Positions 1 through 6,552 of a stretch of 17,595 nucleotides of DNA are shown here, piece after piece. The DNA is from Rhodobacteraceae bacterium UBA6273 (GTDB lineage Bacteria; Pseudomonadota; Alphaproteobacteria; Rhodobacterales; Rhodobacteraceae): NCBI GenBank assembly GCA_002440625.1, contig DJUV01000070.1, positions 1-17,595 on the forward strand, given 5' to 3'. Below the pieces are notes generated by a model. It did no database searches, was not told the DNA's origin, and saw only the letters and a program-made list of their open reading frames with translations. The position numbers were made by a program, and so were the translations under genes. The first letter of the stretch is position 1, and every line of letters begins with the position of its first letter.

Positions 1-38
1 ACATTCGGCAGCCCGACGATGCCCATCCTGAAACCCAT
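1..38 (-). CDS. ychF: Redox-regulated ATPase YchF, N-terminus only (cut by window edge)
   Basis: Only the first 12 codons and two bases are inside the window. They read MGFRMGIVGLPN and continue with V, which is the invariant beginning of YchF/OLA1 proteins (MGFK.GIVGLPNVGKST), so the P-loop would start at about residue 6. YchF is a cytosolic, ribosome-associated Obg-family P-loop NTPase that prefers ATP and is linked to oxidative stress and translation. The start is fixed by a GGAGG Shine-Dalgarno (minus strand, 46-50) seven bases upstream of the ATG and by a plausible promoter at 69-96. The gene runs leftwards and diverges from the PagL-like gene. Other Obg-like GTPases carry the P-loop far from the N-terminus, so the identification is good despite the short piece. 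Confidence 0.85.
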   Translation of the reverse strand, partial: MGFRMGIVGLPN

Positions 39-68
39 GATCCCGCCTCCGTCCAAAGGTCGGGCGCA

Positions 69-96
69 TCTATGGTGTCGGGACCGGTTGGGTCAA
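69..96 (-). promoter_or_regulatory. Candidate sigma70-type promoter of ychF
   Basis: On the minus strand TTGACC (91-96) and CATAGA (69-74) are separated by 16 bases and lie about 31 bases before the ychF ATG. Five of six -35 positions and three of six -10 positions match the consensus. This was found by eye only; no transcription data are implied. Confidence 0.45.
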
Positions 97-171
97 GGGG
101 CGGCGGCACCCCAGCCAGTGTTGCGAGGGCGGCACGGGCGGGGTTTGTCGGTGGAAGTCGGTGCGTTTCGC

Positions 172-200
172 TTGCCAGCCGCAAGAGCCGATCCTACCTT
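172..200 (+). promoter_or_regulatory. Candidate promoter of the PagL-like gene
   Basis: TTGCCA (172-177) and TACCTT (195-200) are spaced by 17 bases, which would place the transcript start near 207 and leave a leader of about 30 bases before the ATG at 238. The -35 box is good and the -10 box is weak. The region lies in the 199-bp space shared with divergent ychF. Confidence 0.35.
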
Positions 201-237
201 CGGAGCCATTGGGTGCCCATAACTCTCGGGGATTTAA

Positions 238-726
238 ATGAAAGTCGCTCATGTCGCGCTTCTGGCGTACCTTTTGGCAACTCAGTCGCAGGCACAGGAA
301 CTGGTGGTTGGCCTCGGCTACACCGAATTCAACGACAACGCGGCCGATAGTGGTGGTGTGCTTGAGGTCGAGTATCATTTCGCGCCGCGCTGGAAGCTTG
401 GCGGGGGCGATCTGTATCTTGCCATGGCAGCGATGACCAATGATCCCGGCGATTACTTCATCGGCGCCGGGGTGGGGGCGGAGTTCCCCCTCGGCGACAA
501 AGGCTGGTTCCTGCAGGGCAGCATCATGCCCGGTTACTATGACGCATCCAGTGCCGGCAACGATCTTGGCAGCGACTTCGAGTTCCGCAGCTCGCTGGCG
601 CTCGGATACCGGATGCAGTCCGGCTGGGCGCTTTCTGCTGCGGCGTCGCATTTCTCGAACGCCGGGCTCGGCGATTCCAACCCCGGTCTCCTTGTGGCCA
701 CGCTGAGGCTCGGGCGCAGCTTCTGA
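238..726 (+). CDS. PagL-like acyloxyacyl hydrolase (lipid A 3-O-deacylase family), outer membrane
   Basis: 162 residues. Residues 1-19 look like a Sec signal peptide cleaved after SQA, and the mature part of about 143 residues fits the small eight-stranded barrel of PagL. The C-terminal block S-H-F-S-N-A-G-L-G-D-S-N-P-G (137-150) is the family signature and contains the catalytic pair His138 and Ser140. The protein ends in Arg-Ser-Phe, a terminal aromatic as usual for outer-membrane barrels. PagL removes the 3-O acyl chain of lipid A in the outer membrane. The third catalytic residue, Glu fourteen positions after His in Pseudomonas PagL, is Leu152 here, so activity is uncertain. A GGGGA ribosome binding site (228-232) sits six bases before the ATG. 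The family call is solid; the reaction is inferred. Confidence 0.8.
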   Translation: MKVAHVALLAYLLATQSQAQELVVGLGYTEFNDNAADSGGVLEVEYHFAPRWKLGGGDLYLAMAAMTNDPGDYFIGAGVGAEFPLGDKGWFLQGSIMPGYYDASSAGNDLGSDFEFRSSLALGYRMQSGWALSAAASHFSNAGLGDSNPGLLVATLRLGRSF

Positions 727-832
727 CGGCGGGGCGCGTCACCCCCCTTGATTTTCCGCCCGCATTTCTGCACCACGCGCTGAATGCGCGGCGCCTTGGT
801 GTGGCTGCGGACCTTCGCGAGGGAGTGGACCA

Positions 833-1624
833 ATGACCCGGATCGACACCAAGTTCGCCGCGCTCAGGGCCGAGGGGCGCAAGGCCTTCGTCTCCTACAT
901 CATGGCCGGCGACCCCGACCTCCCGACATCGCTGGCGCTGTTGAAGGGCCTGCCGGCGGCCGGTGTCGACATCATCGAGCTTGGCATGCCCTTCACCGAT
1001 CCGATGGCGGACGGGCCGACGATCCAGTTGGCAGGGCAGCGCGCGCTTGAAGGCGGGCAGACGCTGCAGAAGACGCTCGACATGGTGGCGGAGTTCCGCA
1101 AGGGCGACGACACGACGCCCATCGTGATGATGGGCTACTACAACCCGATCTATTCCCGTGGCGTCGACCGGTTCCTGAAGGATGCGCTGGCCGCCGGGAT
1201 CGACGGGCTGATCGTCGTCGACCTGCCGCCCGAGGAAGATGCCGAGCTTTGCATCCCGGCGCAGAAGGCGGGGATCAACTTCATCCGTCTGGCGACGCCC
1301 ACGACGGATGACCGCCGCTTGCCCAAGGTTCTCCAGAACACCTCAGGTTTTGTCTACTACGTCTCGATCACCGGCATCACCGGCGCCGCGGCGGCGCAGG
1401 CGGGCGATGTGGCACCCGAGGTGGCGCGGATCAAGTCTGCCACCGACCTTCCGGTCATCGTCGGTTTCGGCATCCGCTCGCCCGAAACCGCGCAGGCGAT
1501 TGCTTCCGTCGCGGACGGCGCGGTCGTCGGCTCGGCCATCGTCAAGATGGTGGAGGAGAAAAAGCCGGTGCCGGAGATCCTTGGCTTCGTGAAGGGCCTT
1601 GCCGCTGGCGCCCACAGCGCCTGA
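833..1624 (+). CDS. trpA: Tryptophan synthase alpha subunit
   Basis: 263 residues, the normal length for TrpA. The TIM-barrel enzyme cleaves indole-3-glycerol phosphate to indole and glyceraldehyde 3-phosphate and passes indole to TrpB. The catalytic residues fall exactly at the Salmonella numbers: Glu49 in IIELGMPF and Asp60 in [10 protein letters not shown]. The phosphate-binding region is present near the C-terminus ([11 protein letters not shown] and VGSAIV). The GGGAG site at 821-825 lies seven bases before the ATG. No other trp gene is adjacent, so the subunit is encoded apart from trpB, at least within this window. A hairpin follows the stop codon. Confidence 0.97.
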   Translation: MTRIDTKFAALRAEGRKAFVSYIMAGDPDLPTSLALLKGLPAAGVDIIELGMPFTDPMADGPTIQLAGQRALEGGQTLQKTLDMVAEFRKGDDTTPIVMMGYYNPIYSRGVDRFLKDALAAGIDGLIVVDLPPEEDAELCIPAQKAGINFIRLATPTTDDRRLPKVLQNTSGFVYYVSITGITGAAAAQAGDVAPEVARIKSATDLPVIVGFGIRSPETAQAIASVADGAVVGSAIVKMVEEKKPVPEILGFVKGLAAGAHSA

Positions 1625-1642
1625 AACATTCTCAACCCGCCA

Positions 1643-1673
1643 CTTTCACCGGGACGGATTGCCCCGGCGAAAG
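1643..1673 (+). terminator. Hairpin after trpA, possible terminator
   Basis: CTTTCACCGGG (1643-1653) and CCCGGCGAAAG (1663-1673) can pair over 11 positions with one A-C mismatch around a 9-base loop. It begins 18 bases after the trpA stop. No T-tract follows, so it may be a Rho-associated or mRNA-protecting 3' structure rather than a classical intrinsic terminator. Confidence 0.4.
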
Positions 1674-1677
1674 CGCA

Positions 1678-1706
1678 TTGCGGCTGATCGCAAAAATTGG
1701 TAAAGA
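1678..1706 (+). promoter_or_regulatory. Candidate promoter of the lactate dehydrogenase gene
   Basis: TTGCGG (1678-1683) and TAAAGA (1701-1706) are 17 bases apart. The -10 element lies inside the inverted repeat at 1696-1718, which would make that repeat a repressor-type operator. The match to consensus is modest and was judged by eye. Confidence 0.35.
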
Positions 1707-1718
1707 AAAATTACCAAT
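1696..1718. promoter_or_regulatory. Perfect inverted repeat, candidate operator of lldD
   Basis: ATTGGTAA (1696-1703) and TTACCAAT (1711-1718) are perfect reverse complements with a 7-base A-rich spacer. The repeat ends three bases before the GGAG ribosome binding site of the following gene. The TTGGT/ACCAA half-sites resemble those used by FadR-subfamily GntR regulators such as LldR and PdhR, but the spacing between half-sites is wider than their usual sites. The stretch is AT-rich in a GC-rich background, which supports a regulatory role. The cognate regulator is not in the window. Confidence 0.6.
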
Positions 1719-1733
1719 ACCGGAGTGTCAGCC

Positions 1734-2897
1734 ATGCCCGTCATCACCTGCATCGAGGATCTGAAGCGCATCTATCGCCGCCGGGTGCCGAAGATGTTCT
1801 ACGACTATGCCGAGACGGGCAGCTGGACCGAACAGACCTTCCGCGACAACACCGCCGATTTCGCCCAGATCCGCCTGCGCCAGCGCATCGCGGTCGACAT
1901 GACCGGGCGCTCCACGGCGTCAAGGATGATCGGTCAGGATGTCGCCATGCCGGTGGCGCTGGCGCCGGTCGGCCTGACGGGCATGCAAAGCGCGGATGGT
2001 GAGATCAAGGCGGCGCGGGCGGCCGAAAAGTTCGGCGTGCCCTTCACGCTGTCCACCATGTCGATCTGCTCGATCGAGGACGTGGCGGCGCATGCCTCAA
2101 AGCCGTTCTGGTTCCAGATCTACACGCTGAACGACGACGACTTCAACAAGCGCATCATCGAGCGTGCCCGCGTCGCCGGATGTTCGGCGCTGGTCATCAC
2201 CGTCGATCTCCAGATCCTTGGCCAGCGCCACAAGGACATCAAGAACGGCATGTCGGCGCCGCCCAAGTTCACGCTGCCCGTGCTGCTGGACCTTGCCACC
2301 AAATGGGGCTGGGGGATCGAGATGCTGGGGACCAAGCGGCGCTTTTTCGGCAATATCGTCGGCCATGCCGATGGCGTCAGCGATCCGTCGTCGCTTTCCG
2401 CCTGGACGGCGGAGAAGTTCGACCATGCGCTCAACTGGGACAAGATCAGGAAGCTCATGGACATGTGGGGCGGCAAGGTCATCCTGAAGGGCGTGCTCGA
2501 CCCCGAGGATGCCGAGAAGGCGGCCGGCCTCGGTGCCGATGCCATCGTCGTGTCGAACCACGGCGGGCGTCAGCTTGACGGGGCGATTTCCTCGATCCGC
2601 ATGCTGCCCGAGATCGCCGCCGCCGTCGGCAACAAGACCGAGGTCTGGATGGACGGCGGCATCCGTTCGGGGCAGGACGTGCTGAAGGCGCTGGCGCTGG
2701 GCGCCAAGGGCGTGCTGATCGGCCGCGCCTTCGTCTATGGCCTTGGCGCCATGGGCGAAGCCGGCGTGACCCGCGCGCTTGAGGTCATCCACAAGGAACT
2801 CGACATTTCCATGGCGCTCTGCGGCGAGACGCGCGTTGCCAATGTCGGGCGGCAGAACGTGCTGGTCCCCAAGGGATTCCTTGACGCCTATTCCTGA
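1734..2897 (+). CDS. lldD: FMN-dependent L-lactate dehydrogenase / alpha-hydroxy-acid oxidase family
   Basis: 387 residues. This membrane-associated flavoenzyme type oxidises L-lactate to pyruvate and passes electrons to the quinone pool; related family members oxidise glycolate or mandelate. Visible hallmarks are the N-terminal YDYAETGSW segment, the active-site motif SNHGGRQLDG with catalytic His276, and the FMN phosphate-binding run MDGGIRSGQDVLKALALGAKG followed by IGRAF. There is no cytochrome b2 domain. I chose ATG 1734 rather than the in-frame GTG at 1725, because GGAG at 1722-1725 lies eight bases before 1734 and would overlap the GTG. Expression is probably controlled through the inverted repeat directly upstream. 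The last 10 bp overlap the convergent MFS gene. Exact substrate among 2-hydroxy acids is inferred. Confidence 0.88.
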   Translation: MPVITCIEDLKRIYRRRVPKMFYDYAETGSWTEQTFRDNTADFAQIRLRQRIAVDMTGRSTASRMIGQDVAMPVALAPVGLTGMQSADGEIKAARAAEKFGVPFTLSTMSICSIEDVAAHASKPFWFQIYTLNDDDFNKRIIERARVAGCSALVITVDLQILGQRHKDIKNGMSAPPKFTLPVLLDLATKWGWGIEMLGTKRRFFGNIVGHADGVSDPSSLSAWTAEKFDHALNWDKIRKLMDMWGGKVILKGVLDPEDAEKAAGLGADAIVVSNHGGRQLDGAISSIRMLPEIAAAVGNKTEVWMDGGIRSGQDVLKALALGAKGVLIGRAFVYGLGAMGEAGVTRALEVIHKELDISMALCGETRVANVGRQNVLVPKGFLDAYS

Positions 2898-4051
2898 ACG
2901 GGCGGCGGCGCGGGGCTGCGGCGGATCAGCATTACCAGCGGCACGATCATGAAGAGCATCACCGCGACGATGACGAAAACGGCGCGAAGGCTCACGATCT
3001 GGGCGATGACGCCCATCGCCGAGGGGCCGATGAAGAAGCCCGCGAAACCCACCATCCAGGCGCGCGAGATCGCGTGGGCGCGCTGATCCGGCCGCACCAG
3101 CTTGCCGAGGATCGAGTTGGCCGAGGGCACCACGACCGCGACGCCGAAGCCGAGGATGCCGACGCCGAGGATGGCGATGGCGGGGGTGGGGGCGAGCGCG
3201 ATGACCAGGGCACCGACCACGCCGACGATGGCCGACCAGAGGACAAGGCCCGCCTCGCCGAGCGTCCGCGCCGCGATCTGGCCCGCGAGCCGGCCGAAGC
3301 CCATGGTCAGGCCAAGCGCCACCGGCCCGAAGCCGCCATGCCCCTCCGCGCCGCCAAGCGTCCGTTCGATATGCAGCGCCGACCATGTCTCGGTCGTGTT
3401 CTCGCTGACGAATGAGATGAAGAGGATCGCCGCCGTGATGCCGATCGGCCCCCAGGGCGTGCGGCGGTCCGAACCCTCGGGCGCAGTCGCCTCGGGATGC
3501 CATTCGCCCCGGTGCCGCATGACGAGGACCAGAAGCAGCGTGACGCCCGCCATCAGCGCAAAGGCCGTGACCGGCGCGAAACCGGAGCTTCTCAGGATGC
3601 TCGCCACGAAGGCCGATCCGGCGAAGGCGAATGAGAACATCGCATGCGAGACGTTCATCAGATGCCGGCCATGCCGCGCCTCGAGCGCGGAGATGCGGAT
3701 GTTGGCGCCGATGTCGAGAAGCGAGATGCTGGCGCCGACGAAACACATGGCGATGGCGAAGCCGATGATGTTCGGGGCCAGCACCGGATAGAAGAAGGCC
3801 GCGACAAGCAGGAGCCCGGCCACGACGATGCCGTTGGCGCCGAGCCGCGCCATCACGGCAGGTGCTGCCCACATCGCAACGATACCGCCGATCGACGACG
3901 CCACCATCGAAAGGCCGAAAGCCGCGTCCGGCGCGTTGATCCCGGCCTTCAGCGCGGGGACATAGGCGGCAAAACAGCCCCAGAACACCCCGACCGCCGC
4001 AAGGCCCGCGTTCGGCTCGCGCGCGATGCGCACCTCTTCAAGTATCGACAT
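2888..4051 (-). CDS. MFS transporter, MosC/YbjJ-like
   Basis: 387 residues, strongly hydrophobic with about 12 predicted membrane segments in two halves split by a charged loop (HRGEWHPEATAPEGSDRR). The N-terminal pattern (FWGCFAAYVPALKAGI, then FGLSMVASSIGGIVAMW) resembles the MosC/YbjJ branch of the major facilitator superfamily, inner-membrane proteins whose substrates are mostly unknown. The usual loop 2-3 motif is degenerate (MARLGANG). I chose the ATG at 4051 because the upstream in-frame extension to 4180 reads as non-membrane, low-quality sequence; the ribosome binding site (GCGGGAT) is weak. The gene faces lldD and shares 10 bp with it, so a role in lactate or other organic-acid movement is possible, but nothing in the sequence shows it. 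Confidence 0.85.
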   Translation of the reverse strand: MSILEEVRIAREPNAGLAAVGVFWGCFAAYVPALKAGINAPDAAFGLSMVASSIGGIVAMWAAPAVMARLGANGIVVAGLLLVAAFFYPVLAPNIIGFAIAMCFVGASISLLDIGANIRISALEARHGRHLMNVSHAMFSFAFAGSAFVASILRSSGFAPVTAFALMAGVTLLLVLVMRHRGEWHPEATAPEGSDRRTPWGPIGITAAILFISFVSENTTETWSALHIERTLGGAEGHGGFGPVALGLTMGFGRLAGQIAARTLGEAGLVLWSAIVGVVGALVIALAPTPAIAILGVGILGFGVAVVVPSANSILGKLVRPDQRAHAISRAWMVGFAGFFIGPSAMGVIAQIVSLRAVFVIVAVMLFMIVPLVMLIRRSPAPPPVQE

Positions 4052-4166
4052 GCCCGAATGATCCCGCTGGAAATCCGATCTGGTTGGTGCGCTAACACAG
4101 GGCGCGGGCAGGGTGGAGTCACGAATTGCGACCCGGCACGACAGCGCCGTGAAGGCCAAGAATCGG

Positions 4167-4196
4167 CTTTCCTTCCGCAAGGAACCGCTCTATAGG
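4167..4196 (+). promoter_or_regulatory. Possible rplY promoter with 16-bp inverted repeat
   Basis: TATAGG (4191-4196) is a reasonable -10 element followed by a GC-rich discriminator (GCGCGC), as in stringently controlled ribosomal-protein promoters. No good -35 is present. A perfect inverted repeat TTCCTT-CCGC-AAGGAA (4169-4184) occupies the -35 position. The assignment is tentative. Confidence 0.25.
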
Positions 4197-4253
4197 GCGC
4201 GCTTCACGGGCATGCACCCTTGGAGGATGCCCCTAAACACTATGGAGAGACCA

Positions 4254-4868
4254 ATGGCTGGTGAGATCCCTGATCTTGTCGCCGAGGTACGGACGGGGAC
4301 AGGCAAGGGGGCCGCTCGTCAAGCTCGTCGTGAGGGCTACGTACCCGGCATCGTTTATGGCGGCGGCAAGGACCCGCTCGCGATCAACGTGAATTACTAC
4401 GCGCTTCTGAAAAAGCTGAAGGCGGGCCGCTTCCTGTCGACGCTCTTCAACCTCAAGGTTGAAGGCGAGGAAGATGTGCGCGTGATCTGCCGCGGCGTCC
4501 AGCGCGACGTCGTGAAGGATCTGCCGACGCACCTTGACCTGATGCGCCTGAAGCGCACCTCGCGCATCAACCTCTTCATCCACGTCACCTTCGAGAACCA
4601 CGAGAAGGCACCGGGGCTGAAGAAGGGCGGAACGCTGACGATCGTGCGCCCGGAAGTCGAGCTTGAAGTGACCGCGGGCGACATTCCCGATCACCTCACC
4701 GTCGACCTGACCGGCCGTGAGATCGGCGATGTCATCCACATCAATGACATCGAGCTGCCGAAGGGCGCCACGCCGACCATCAAGCGGAACTTCGTCATCG
4801 CCAACCTCGCGGCGCCGTCGGGCCTGCGTTCGTCGGACAACGAAGAAGAAGGCGCCGCCGAAGCCTGA
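4254..4868 (+). CDS. rplY: 50S ribosomal protein L25 / general stress protein Ctc
   Basis: 204 residues, the long Ctc form: an N-terminal 5S rRNA-binding L25 domain (about residues 5-95, including [23 protein letters not shown]) followed by the C-terminal TL5 beta domain (about 100-190) and an acidic tail ([10 protein letters not shown]). It sits on the central protuberance of the large ribosomal subunit bound to 5S rRNA. GGAG at 4244-4247 is six bases before the chosen ATG. An in-frame extension with two further ATGs upstream (4212 and 4242) exists, but MAGEIPD is the customary beginning of rhodobacterial L25. The gene is followed by a strong intrinsic terminator, so it appears to be a single-gene unit. 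The pth gene that often follows rplY is not here. Confidence 0.96.
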   Translation: MAGEIPDLVAEVRTGTGKGAARQARREGYVPGIVYGGGKDPLAINVNYYALLKKLKAGRFLSTLFNLKVEGEEDVRVICRGVQRDVVKDLPTHLDLMRLKRTSRINLFIHVTFENHEKAPGLKKGGTLTIVRPEVELEVTAGDIPDHLTVDLTGREIGDVIHINDIELPKGATPTIKRNFVIANLAAPSGLRSSDNEEEGAAEA

Positions 4869-4892
4869 TCGGTTTCATGTGGACAGACTTGG

Positions 4893-4926
4893 CGGGCGGG
4901 GCCGGAAGGCTCCGCCCGTTTTCTTT
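4893..4926 (+). terminator. Intrinsic terminator after rplY
   Basis: CGGGCGGGGCC (4893-4903) and GGCTCCGCCCG (4908-4918) form an 11-bp stem with one G-U pair and a GGAA tetraloop, followed by TTTTCTTT (4919-4926). It lies 24 bases after the rplY stop and is the clearest Rho-independent terminator in the window. Confidence 0.9.
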
Positions 4927-4993
4927 GGCGGGTTGGAGCCGTTCAGGCAGGGTGGTCCGTGTCCGCGAGCCACCCCGATTTGCCTTCGCCGGG

Positions 4994-5022
4994 TGGACAT
5001 GGACAGGGCAAGCCCTTATCCG
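4994..5022 (+). promoter_or_regulatory. Candidate tusA promoter giving a leaderless transcript
   Basis: TGGACA (4994-4999) matches the -35 consensus at five of six positions and TATCCG (5017-5022) is a weak -10 after a 17-bp spacer. The expected transcript start is at or within a base or two of the ATG at 5029, which would explain the absence of a good ribosome binding site there. This is inference from spacing only. Confidence 0.3.
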
Positions 5023-5028
5023 GGGCCC

Positions 5029-5274
5029 ATGCAGTTCGACGCCGAAATTGACGCTTCCGGGCTTCTCTGCCCGCTCCCGGTCCTCAAGGCCCGCAAGCGG
5101 CTTCTTTCGATGCAACCGGGCGCGGTCCTGAAGGTGCTGGCGACCGATCCGGTGGCGGTGGTGGACATGCCGCATTTCTGCGCCGAGGCCGGGCATGACC
5201 TGCTGGCCAATGAGCCTCTCGGCCCGGCAACAGCCTATTTCATCCGGCGCGGCCCGGACCGGGCCGAGACCTGA
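5029..5274 (+). CDS. TusA/SirA-family sulfurtransferase (sulfur carrier)
   Basis: 81 residues, full length for a TusA-like protein. The motif DASGLLCPLPVLKARK carries the CPxP box with the sulfur-accepting Cys14, preceded by a short strand as in TusA, and the rest (VLATDPVAVVDMPHFCAEAGHDLL) fits the two-layer alpha/beta fold. TusA proteins pass persulfide sulfur for tRNA thiolation, molybdenum cofactor synthesis or sulfur oxidation; which of these applies is not visible. An alternative in-frame ATG at 4999 would add ten residues without homology. The gene is convergent with mobA and overlaps it by 35 bp, which fits a sulfur/molybdenum cofactor context. Confidence 0.85.
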   Translation: MQFDAEIDASGLLCPLPVLKARKRLLSMQPGAVLKVLATDPVAVVDMPHFCAEAGHDLLANEPLGPATAYFIRRGPDRAET

Positions 5275-5890
5275 CGGCAAGGCTCTCGGCCAGGCTCAGG
5301 TCCTCGGGCGTGTTGACGTTGAGGAAGGGATCGAAGGGCAGGGCGCTGAACTCGGCAACGCCAACCCGCTGCGATTGCGCCCAGAGCATTACTTTCCGGT
5401 CACCCGCCGCCAGCCACGCACGGAGGCCGTCGCGCGCGGCCACGGGCCAGAGGCCGAAGACCGGATGCAGGCGCATCTCACCTTCCGCATCAGGGCTCGC
5501 GGCGACGGCGGCGCCCGACGGACCCGCCGCGCCGCGCAGCCGTGGGACAAGATCGGTCGGCAGGAAGGGCGTGTCGACCGCAGCCGTGACGACCGCGCTT
5601 GCCCCGAGACCCGCCGCCCAGTCGAGCGCGGCGAGTATGCCGGCGAGCGGCCCCGGCTGGCCCTGCATCTCGTCGCCAAGGACCGGCAATCCGGTGAAGG
5701 CAAAGCGACCGGGATCGCCGCCGGCATTGATCGCAATCCTTGCGCATTGCGGCGCGAGCCGGGCGATGAGATGGGCGACAAGCGGCCGCCCGGCGAGCGG
5801 CAAAAGCGCCTTGTCCGCCCCGCCCATCCGCGCGCCGCGCCCGCCGGCGAGGATGACGGCGGGTACCCGTTGGCTCGCATTCTGCTCCAT
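5240..5890 (-). CDS. mobA: Molybdenum cofactor guanylyltransferase MobA
   Basis: 216 residues. MobA transfers GMP from GTP to Mo-molybdopterin to form the guanine dinucleotide cofactor used by DMSO-reductase-type enzymes in the cytosol. The nucleotide-binding signature LAGG-N4-RMGG-N-DK spans residues 14-27, AAVDTPFLP supplies the metal-binding Asp near residue 100, and NVNTPEDL is near the C-terminus. Two adjacent ATGs exist (5893 and 5890); a run of six G directly before the first is better spaced for the second. The 3' end lies inside the opposite tusA gene (35 bp shared), giving the protein an Arg/Pro/Gly-rich tail. It is divergent from the DUF2478 gene. Confidence 0.93.
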   Translation of the reverse strand: MEQNASQRVPAVILAGGRGARMGGADKALLPLAGRPLVAHLIARLAPQCARIAINAGGDPGRFAFTGLPVLGDEMQGQPGPLAGILAALDWAAGLGASAVVTAAVDTPFLPTDLVPRLRGAAGPSGAAVAASPDAEGEMRLHPVFGLWPVAARDGLRAWLAAGDRKVMLWAQSQRVGVAEFSALPFDPFLNVNTPEDLSLAESLAVRSRPGPGRAG

Positions 5891-5910
5891 CATCCCCCCA
5901 AGGTCGCGCT

Positions 5911-5939
5911 TTGAAAGTCGCCGGGCGATCCTGTATGGC
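5911..5939 (+). promoter_or_regulatory. Candidate promoter of the DUF2478 gene (possibly reading into neuB)
   Basis: TTGAAA (5911-5916), a 17-base spacer and TATGGC (5934-5939) preceded by TG give a fair sigma70-like promoter, with a start near 5946 and a 27-base leader. It lies in the 82-bp space between divergent mobA and the DUF2478 gene. No comparable promoter is seen directly in front of neuB. Confidence 0.4.
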
Positions 5940-5972
5940 TGCACCCGAAGGATCAAGCGGAAGCGGGCGGCC

Positions 5973-6476
5973 ATGTTCGGCTATGTCACCACGGGACGTG
6001 AGCGCGGCGAGGCCGACCGGCTTCTGGCCGGGGTCGCGGCGCATCTCGCCGCGCTCGGCTGGCCCCTTGCCGGGGCGGTGCAGCACAACTCAGGCGGCTG
6101 CGAAGGTCATGCCTGCGATATGGACCTGAGGCTTCTCGACGGCGGCGAGACCATCCGCATCAGCCAATCGCTCGGCAGCCTCTCGGACGGTTGCCGCCTT
6201 GACCCCGCCGGGCTGGAAGAGGCGGTGGGCCGGGTTTCCGCATCGCTCCTCCGTGCCGCTCCGCGCCTTCTCATCATCAACAAGTTCGGAAGGCAGGAGG
6301 CGGAGGGTCGCGGCTTCCGCCCGGTCATCGCCGAGGCGCTGATGCAGGGCATACCGGTCCTGACCGGCGTCGGCCACGACCACGACGACGCCTTCGCGGC
6401 CTTCGCGGGCGGCCTTGCCACCCCCTTGCCGCCGACGCCCGAGGGCATCCTCGACTGGCTCAGCGTCCCGGCCTGA
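5973..6476 (+). CDS. DUF2478 protein, molybdenum-associated NTPase-like
   Basis: 167 residues, recognised as a DUF2478 protein by the ordered blocks GRERGEADRLL (8-18), GAVQHNSGGCEGHACDMDLRLL (about 34-55, with Cys48 in CDMD), ISQSLGSLSDGCRLDP, NKFGRQEAEGRGFR (103-116) and the closing AGGLATPLPP. The family has a P-loop-like fold related to THEP1-type nucleotidases but a degenerate P-loop here, and often neighbours molybdenum transport or cofactor genes. Its biochemical role is unknown. Its divergent arrangement with mobA supports the molybdenum link. Only 76 bp separate it from neuB on the same strand, so it may share a transcript with the sialic-type acid genes, although the functions seem unrelated. 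Confidence 0.8.
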   Translation: MFGYVTTGRERGEADRLLAGVAAHLAALGWPLAGAVQHNSGGCEGHACDMDLRLLDGGETIRISQSLGSLSDGCRLDPAGLEEAVGRVSASLLRAAPRLLIINKFGRQEAEGRGFRPVIAEALMQGIPVLTGVGHDHDDAFAAFAGGLATPLPPTPEGILDWLSVPA

Positions 6477-6552
6477 GGCCCCCAACCCTGTTCATCGCCG
6501 ATGGGAGCGTGTAAGCACGGGCGAACCCAAGCTGCAGCCATGTGTGACCGCC

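Noticed and set aside
1725..1733. GTG start for lldD at 1725
   Set aside because: The GGAG Shine-Dalgarno (1722-1725) would overlap this codon; it is correctly spaced for ATG 1734.
2097..3872. A 591-codon open frame on the minus strand across lldD and the MFS gene
   Set aside because: It is the antisense of lldD at one end and a shifted frame of the MFS gene at the other, with low-complexity Arg/Ala/Gly/His composition and no domain. The MFS frame has clear membrane segments and wins.
5310..5972. N-terminal extension of the DUF2478 gene
   Set aside because: The open frame continues upstream through mobA on the other strand, but homology to DUF2478 begins at the ATG at 5973, and a promoter lies at 5911-5939.
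6477..6552. Separate promoter for neuB
   Set aside because: TGTAAG and TTCATC occur but are only about 13 bases apart; no convincing -35/-10 pair was found, so read-through from the DUF2478 gene is the simpler assumption.
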